From NCBI RefSeq assembly GCF_028623165.1, contig NZ_CP117769.1, positions 1 through 37,024 of the forward strand: 37,024 nucleotides of DNA, given 5' to 3'. Every line of letters starts with the position of its first letter. Positions within the stretch are counted from its first letter, which is position 1. Source of the stretch: Nostoc sp. UHCC 0926 (GTDB lineage: Bacteria; Cyanobacteriota; Cyanobacteriia; Cyanobacteriales; Nostocaceae). Positions 32,128 to 37,024 of the stretch are shown here, one piece after another. Under the pieces are notes generated by a model. It made no database searches, was not told the DNA's origin, and saw only the letters and a list, made by a program, of their open reading frames with translations. Made by a program: the position numbers and the translations under genes.

Positions 32128-34995
32128 TTATCGCGTCTCCCCAAATTCCTTGATATATTCCACCAACTCTCTGGTATGCCCCCCTTCAGAAATTCGCTCC
32201 AAATTCCCCACTAAGATAAACAGTTCTCGCGCTCTACTAACAGCCACATTGAGTAGATTAGGCCGACGATTAATAAACCAAAGGCTATCAGTTGCAGAAC
32301 ATTGGCGAGTCGAAAAAATTATTACTGACTTCTGACCCCCTTGAAATGTGTGAACTGTGCCAATGCTCTTGTCTGAAAAATCTGTCCAACGAGATTTTAA
32401 GCGTTGAGTCAGCGCATCTACTTGACGGCGGTAAGGTGAAATCACCCCAATTGTGTTGTCAGAGTCAGGAGAATTTAAGCAATAACCCGCCGCTAACAAC
32501 TCCTCAATCAACGCTTCTACTGCATCAACTTCTGCCCAATTAACGTTGTTCTCCAGCTTCCCTTCTACATGGCAGGCAATCAGGTTAGCACCCAAACGAG
32601 AAGCTTTAGGCTCAGTTTTGATGACCATGCCGTAGTTGCACAAGCGATCGCAGAAATCAGCAATCATCGGAACGCAACGGTAATGATATTTAAGGATAAT
32701 CCCCTGACCAATATCTCTAGGTTGACCTGATGCCCCGGCTGCTCGGTGATAAGCTGTTGTTGCTGTGGGGCTGTAGCGGTCATAATCTACATCCGTTAGC
32801 CCCTGCTCCAGAAAAGATTTGCTGCGATATTCCTCTTTCTTCTGGTCGCTCAAATTAACAACCGGCTCCAATTGCAATGGATCGCCAACAATCAAAGCTT
32901 GATTAGACCTTACTAAAACTGGAAAAACTTGATGCGGTGGAATCTGACCCGCTTCATCTACAATTACTTGATCAATACAGCCACTATCGGGATAGGGTAA
33001 CAAATTGCGGATGGAGTGCAAAGTGCAAAGAAACACCGGAAATAACAGGCTGATATCCCGATAAATGTTTCTCCAATTATGACTTAACTGGCGGTAAGCA
33101 TCCCATTCGCCATTCAACAATGCAATGTAAGTCCTAAAGGAAGCTACCACTTCATCTTTTCGCCGTCGAGCTTCCTGCTGTTGAAATTGCCAAGACAACT
33201 TAAACAACTCTACTTGCTGCAAGTGTAATTCGCTGTAGAAACGGCTGTAAAAATCTTTGGTGGGATAAGTAGCGAGTCGGTTTTCGATTTGAGAACGGCG
33301 AGTAATCAGGTCTTTGAGTTGCTGCTTTCTTGAGGAGAGCTGCTGTTGTGTGCTGTCAATACCATTCTGTCGTTGCTCCCAGTTCAATGCTTCTGCAATA
33401 AGCTGGTCAACACTCTGCTGGGCGGCGATGAGAGATTCAGTTGTTAGTGGGATTTGAAATTGAAATGGGGTGGCCAGTGTGGCCAACACAGGCATCTCTA
33501 TCTGTTTGTGCAAGCGTTTGAGAATATGATGTGGGCTGGTTTTGGTTATCGAGTGCCAGAATCGTTTAATCGTCTGCAAAATCTGGACAAACCATTTGTT
33601 ATCTCTAACAGAAGGCTGCCAGTTATCAACTCTAGGCAAAGAACGCCTTGCACTGTCAAGATGTTGTTTTATCTGTTGATAGGCTTCTACTGGAAACCTA
33701 GAGTAGTCGCTCCCGGATTCTAATGGTGACGAAGATTCAAATGCAGAGGTTTTTATCGCCTCGTCCAGTAATTGTATATCTCGGCATAGCTCCTCTAATA
33801 ACTGCTCATCAGCACTTTTCTGTTGAAGATCATGCTCATCTTGCTTCAGGTAAGATTCTATTTGCTGAACCCCAGCTAACAATTGTTGCCTAGCTGACTC
33901 CCATTCATCTGATTTAAACGTTTCTTTGGCTAACCAGTCGAGTGCAGCTTGCAAACTAGGTAACACTTGGCTCTCAACTAAATCCCTAGAGCCTCCTGAT
34001 AAGTAGAAATGGTCAGAGGTCAAGTTACTGGCTAAGATTTTCTCAACGTTATTTACAGCAAATTTGTTAGTGCTTGTTACCACAGTTAGGTTACTTCTAT
34101 CTTCACCCGTTGTTGCTAAATCCACTGCTCGACGTACCACTTGCTGCGCTATCTTATGTAACAACAGTGTGGTCTTGCCATTTCCCGGTGGCCCAATCAC
34201 AGCAGTAATAGGATTTAACTGCGAATGTTTAAGAGCAAGTGCTTGATAGTCATCGGGCTGTGAGTTGGCAAAAGCACCCAAAAAAAGTACTTCATGTTGA
34301 GGTGCTTTTGGTTGTCCAAACAGGTATTCGTAAGCCGGATGTCCTGGTCTTGACCACTGAAAGTAATTCTGGTCGCTAATTTTCTGAAAATCTTTTTTGA
34401 GGTTGTAATTAAAAGCAGCGTAGTCAAAATCCAACAGATAAGGGAGAAGTTTTGACCGCACGGGAAACGGCGGTAATTCAATCAGTCCCATAAAATCCTG
34501 TAGCGTCTTAAAGGGACGATTGAAAGTAGTTTCGAGAAAAACTTTCAACCCCTCCCTTGTTACCAGCTCTTCAGCCGCTTCTTCCTCTAGGCCGTACCAC
34601 TGCATCAAATTGGGAATAACAGGCTGAAACTCATAATCAGTTAAATTCCATCCGCTACTGCGATAATTGCCCTCGAATATTGTCGAAACGTTGATCGTGA
34701 ACAACGGGCGAAATTGACGGCGATTCGATTCAACTACATAAAGCTGGGGGAAAGCTACAGCAATTGATGGTAATTTTGTTTGCTCAAAGTTCTTTGCACT
34801 TTTAAACGGTTGCTTTAGTTTTTTAAATAAAGACTCGTCTATTAATAATTTATCGCCTACCAGATTTACGAGAGAGTCCCAGATGTTCGGTTGTTCTGAA
34901 TCGTCAGCTTCTACTTTGGCATTACTCAAATTTTCTACATGAATGTAATCTAACCAAGCTTTGAGTAATGCTCGAATCTGTGAATCTGATGCCAT
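32128..34995 (-). CDS. SF1 UPF1-like helicase
   Basis: This 955-residue protein has Walker A GPPGNGKTT (268-276), a long helical insertion with coiled coil, motif II VIVDEAGQIPPHQVF, motif III GDPLQLEPV, YHYRCVP, then motifs V-VI in GTVHTFQGGQKSVIIF and NVAVSRARELFILVG. These are the motifs of UPF1/Mov10-type SF1B helicases. I prefer ATG 34995 to TTG 35019 because GAGGGGAG lies about 8 nt upstream. Its N-terminal 250 residues show no known domain. It lies beside parAB and may be a stand-alone nucleic-acid surveillance or defence helicase; the role is not known. Confidence 0.88.
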   Translation of the reverse strand: MASDSQIRALLKAWLDYIHVENLSNAKVEADDSEQPNIWDSLVNLVGDKLLIDESLFKKLKQPFKSAKNFEQTKLPSIAVAFPQLYVVESNRRQFRPLFTINVSTIFEGNYRSSGWNLTDYEFQPVIPNLMQWYGLEEEAAEELVTREGLKVFLETTFNRPFKTLQDFMGLIELPPFPVRSKLLPYLLDFDYAAFNYNLKKDFQKISDQNYFQWSRPGHPAYEYLFGQPKAPQHEVLFLGAFANSQPDDYQALALKHSQLNPITAVIGPPGNGKTTLLLHKIAQQVVRRAVDLATTGEDRSNLTVVTSTNKFAVNNVEKILASNLTSDHFYLSGGSRDLVESQVLPSLQAALDWLAKETFKSDEWESARQQLLAGVQQIESYLKQDEHDLQQKSADEQLLEELCRDIQLLDEAIKTSAFESSSPLESGSDYSRFPVEAYQQIKQHLDSARRSLPRVDNWQPSVRDNKWFVQILQTIKRFWHSITKTSPHHILKRLHKQIEMPVLATLATPFQFQIPLTTESLIAAQQSVDQLIAEALNWEQRQNGIDSTQQQLSSRKQQLKDLITRRSQIENRLATYPTKDFYSRFYSELHLQQVELFKLSWQFQQQEARRRKDEVVASFRTYIALLNGEWDAYRQLSHNWRNIYRDISLLFPVFLCTLHSIRNLLPYPDSGCIDQVIVDEAGQIPPHQVFPVLVRSNQALIVGDPLQLEPVVNLSDQKKEEYRSKSFLEQGLTDVDYDRYSPTATTAYHRAAGASGQPRDIGQGIILKYHYRCVPMIADFCDRLCNYGMVIKTEPKASRLGANLIACHVEGKLENNVNWAEVDAVEALIEELLAAGYCLNSPDSDNTIGVISPYRRQVDALTQRLKSRWTDFSDKSIGTVHTFQGGQKSVIIFSTRQCSATDSLWFINRRPNLLNVAVSRARELFILVGNLERISEGGHTRELVEYIKEFGETR

Positions 34996-35078
34996 CTCTG
35001 TTTCTCCCCTCGCACCCAATCATGAATCAAAGGTAAAAAGACTCTAAAAGTAGAGATTACCTGACAATTTACCCCAAG

Positions 35079-36236
35079 TCACTCATCCCCTAGTAATGCT
35101 TCGAGCTTGTTTAAAAGGTTTACTAGCTGCTTTTGCTTTCTAGGTTCTTTCCATAACTGACGCTTTTTAATGCGCTGGGTGATATTTTGAAGGCGGTCTG
35201 GTATTTGGTTAGTTGCTTTAGATGAAGATTCTTGTTCATCTTCCGTCCAAGCTGTGATTTTTTCTTTGATTTGGCTTAAAGACCAGTCGTTAGCTATCGC
35301 TTCGGACAAAAGTTTTTTTCGGATTTCATTATTTCTTACCCGCGCCAAGACTTGTGCTTTGGTGTATTCCAGTTGACCAGAACGCAGTGCCATTAAAATT
35401 TCTTCGGGCAGATTTAGCAAAGGTAAGCGTGTGGTAATGAACGATAGCCAATTCATGAGTCCCAAACCAAGAAACACCTGTTGTACCGTGTTTGATTGTT
35501 CTTCATCTAGGTTAGGAGAAACGTTTTTACTAGATTCATTTTTCTCGGCTAAATGGTCAGAAACGTTGTCAAGAGGTTGTGGATTATCGGGGTTAGGAAA
35601 AACGTTTTTACTAGATTCAGTTTCATCGGCTAAATGGTCAGAAACGTTGTCAAGAGGTTGTGGATTATCGGGGTTAGGAAAAACGTTTTTACTAGATTCA
35701 TTTAATGAGGATTTTGAGGGCTGTTCCCCCTTACTGTGAGCGTTTTTCATTCGATACAGCAAGGATTTTACGGCTTCTACATCGCAATGCAGCCGGATTG
35801 CCAACAGGTGCAAGATACCTTCAGTTTCTTCAACGGGGTTAAGGTCTTCTCGTTGCAGGTTTTCAATCAAAGCCAACTGAAACGCTTGGTCATCAGATAG
35901 CTCACGCACAACCACAGGCGCGACTTCAAGTTCTGCTTCAAGTCCTGCCCGATAACGTCGTTCTCCTGCGACTAATTCGTATTTCCCTCCACCAATTGGA
36001 CGCACCAACAGAGGTTGGAGAATGCCATGCTGCTTGACTGACGAGACTAATTCTTTTAATGCTTGTGGGTCAAAGTATCGTCGGGGCTGGTGTTGAGGCA
36101 GAACTATATCTGAGAGTTTGATAGTAGTTTCAGTAGCATAAGGCAACTCGCCATCTGGTGAGGATAACCAAGGTGCAGGGGGTGGAGTTGTAATTTGACC
36201 CCCAAAGGGTTTGTCTGTTTGTTTGCGTCGGATCAT
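35079..36236 (-). CDS. parB: ParB/Spo0J-like partition protein
   Basis: This 385-residue protein has the ParB N-domain: IVLPQHQPRRYFDPQALKEL, then GERRYRAG (91-98) and IENLQREDLNPVEE (124-137), including the CTP-binding loop motifs. A linker with 27-residue tandem repeats lies at 180-246, and a helical C-terminal domain follows. It overlaps the end of parA by 4 bp (ATGA) and forms the plasmid partition operon with it. It should bind parS sites, but I could not identify one. Confidence 0.9.
   Translation of the reverse strand: MIRRKQTDKPFGGQITTPPPAPWLSSPDGELPYATETTIKLSDIVLPQHQPRRYFDPQALKELVSSVKQHGILQPLLVRPIGGGKYELVAGERRYRAGLEAELEVAPVVVRELSDDQAFQLALIENLQREDLNPVEETEGILHLLAIRLHCDVEAVKSLLYRMKNAHSKGEQPSKSSLNESSKNVFPNPDNPQPLDNVSDHLADETESSKNVFPNPDNPQPLDNVSDHLAEKNESSKNVSPNLDEEQSNTVQQVFLGLGLMNWLSFITTRLPLLNLPEEILMALRSGQLEYTKAQVLARVRNNEIRKKLLSEAIANDWSLSQIKEKITAWTEDEQESSSKATNQIPDRLQNITQRIKKRQLWKEPRKQKQLVNLLNKLEALLGDE
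35499..35699 (-). repeat. 81-bp tandem repeat inside parB
   Basis: Two full copies (35619-35699 and 35538-35618) and a partial third (35499-35537) encode ESSKNVFPNPDNPQPLDNVS followed by DHLA. Copies are almost identical in DNA, which indicates recent duplication within the linker of ParB. Confidence 0.92.
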
Positions 36237-37003
36237 AAAGCCTCCAAAGCCAATGCAATTTCTTCAAGGATAGCCACTACAGAATGTTTGGGGTCAAATA
36301 CTGCTAGAGGCGCACGTTCTTCTGACGCATCGACAAAAGCGGTAGCTCTGGGTATGGGTGGGAAAATCCGACCCCAAGCGGAAAGTTGTTCAATGATTGC
36401 TGCCAATGCTCGTTTATCGGCTGAGTTCTGTTGAGCATACCGCGTGGGAATAAACCCGGCTATTTGAATTTTGCGGTTGGCTTTATTTTTTACGTGGGTG
36501 ATAGTTTGTAAAAGCTCGTCAGTTCCCTCAAAAGCTTTTATATGGGTTTCGACGGGGACGAGGACGTGTGTGGCTGCGACTAACGAGATGTAAGACAGCA
36601 ATCCTAAACTTGGCGGACAATCTATAAGGATGAAGTCGTATTCTTCTAAAATAGGTTCAATGGCTTCCTTGAGGCGCAGGTCGCGCATGGCAGCACTGAC
36701 TAACTGCATTTCTGCCCCACTCAGAACTCTGCTTGCTGGAGCCAAATCCATACCGTGAATGCCCTCATGAATCGGTAAGGGCTGCTCGTTGATAATGGCA
36801 TCAGCAACGGTTTTTTGTAACTGAGATGGCACTAACCCCATGAATTTGGTTAATGAGGCTTGGGGGTCTAGGTCAATGAGGAGAACGCGATGTTTTCGTC
36901 GTGCTAGGTGGTATCCCAAATTTTGGGTTAGTGTCGATTTGGCGACACCACCCGCTTGGTTAAACAGGGCAATAATGCGGCATTGATTGTCAAAAGTTGA
37001 CAC
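36233..37003 (-). CDS. parA: ParA-type partition ATPase
   Basis: This 256-residue protein is a ParA/MinD-type ATPase with P-loop FNQAGGVAKSTLTQNLGYHL near 14-33, a Walker A' strand LLIDLDPQASLT (41-52) and Walker B-like FILIDCPPSLG. The canonical deviant Walker motif KGGxxK has Ala in place of the first (signature) Lys. It starts at GTG 37003 with AGGA about 10 nt upstream. Together with ParB it moves plasmid copies to daughter cells. The ATGA overlap with parB supports one operon. Confidence 0.9.
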   Translation of the reverse strand: MSTFDNQCRIIALFNQAGGVAKSTLTQNLGYHLARRKHRVLLIDLDPQASLTKFMGLVPSQLQKTVADAIINEQPLPIHEGIHGMDLAPASRVLSGAEMQLVSAAMRDLRLKEAIEPILEEYDFILIDCPPSLGLLSYISLVAATHVLVPVETHIKAFEGTDELLQTITHVKNKANRKIQIAGFIPTRYAQQNSADKRALAAIIEQLSAWGRIFPPIPRATAFVDASEERAPLAVFDPKHSVVAILEEIALALEAL

Positions 37004-37024
37004 TGGCTTTCGTTCCTAGAAGAT

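Overview
The window looks like part of a large plasmid from a filamentous, probably heterocystous (Nostoc/Anabaena-type) cyanobacterium. Evidence: scattered HIP1 octamers (core GCGATCGC, e.g. 718-727, 9006-9015, 18058, 23546), many dispersed short repeats of the kind common in those genomes, a DUF3854/CyRepA1-type replication protein (23439-26588), a cyanobacterial-style ParA/ParB pair (35079-37003) and a MobC plus MOBP-type relaxase module (29735-31646). There is no rRNA, tRNA, CRISPR array or intact insertion sequence.

Layout. (1) 217-13817 is an accessory/defence block. It starts with a rightward HipA-like kinase gene overlapping by 4 bp a gene for a HipA-N-like/HIRAN protein. Then come leftward genes for a DUF499 ATPase, a DUF1156 DNA methyltransferase, an unassigned multi-pass membrane protein and a very large SNF2-type helicase with a C-terminal DUF3883/PD-(D/E)XK-like domain. 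This matches the helicase-methylase-ATPase (Hma) type of predicted anti-phage locus. A tyrosine recombinase gene closes the block. (2) 14394-16497 holds small DUF2188 and KTSC genes and an unassigned P-loop protein. Its gene ends exactly where a convergent response-regulator gene is broken off. (3) 17030-22403 is a leftward run of about nine genes ending in a TraD/VirD4-like, membrane-anchored ATPase: probably the coupling-protein operon, headed by a helix-turn-helix protein. (4) 22404-26588 is the replication region: a ribbon-helix-helix protein behind a direct-repeat operator, about 600 bp of structured leader or candidate origin, and the Rep primase-helicase. (5) 26633-26736 is a clean MITE with a 10-bp target duplication. 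(6) 26862-28450 is a two-gene membrane/pentapeptide-repeat module. (7) 28586-31646 is the mobilisation region, with a striking array of eleven mini-dyads (29165-29531) upstream of mobC/relaxase and a large interrupted inverted repeat downstream. (8) 31869-37003 holds a small membrane protein, an orphan SF1 UPF1-like helicase, ParB and ParA.

How the parts fit: Rep and ParAB replicate and partition the plasmid, while the MobC/relaxase/coupling ATPase set would allow mobilisation with helper functions (no full type IV secretion system is visible). The defence and unknown ATPase modules are cargo. The best candidates for undescribed biology are the membrane protein built into the Hma-like locus, the reversed split-HipA/HIRAN pair beside it, the membrane/pentapeptide two-gene unit, and the unassigned ATPase at the broken response regulator. 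The non-coding arrays near oriT and rep are also notable. All family names come from reading motifs; no database search was possible.
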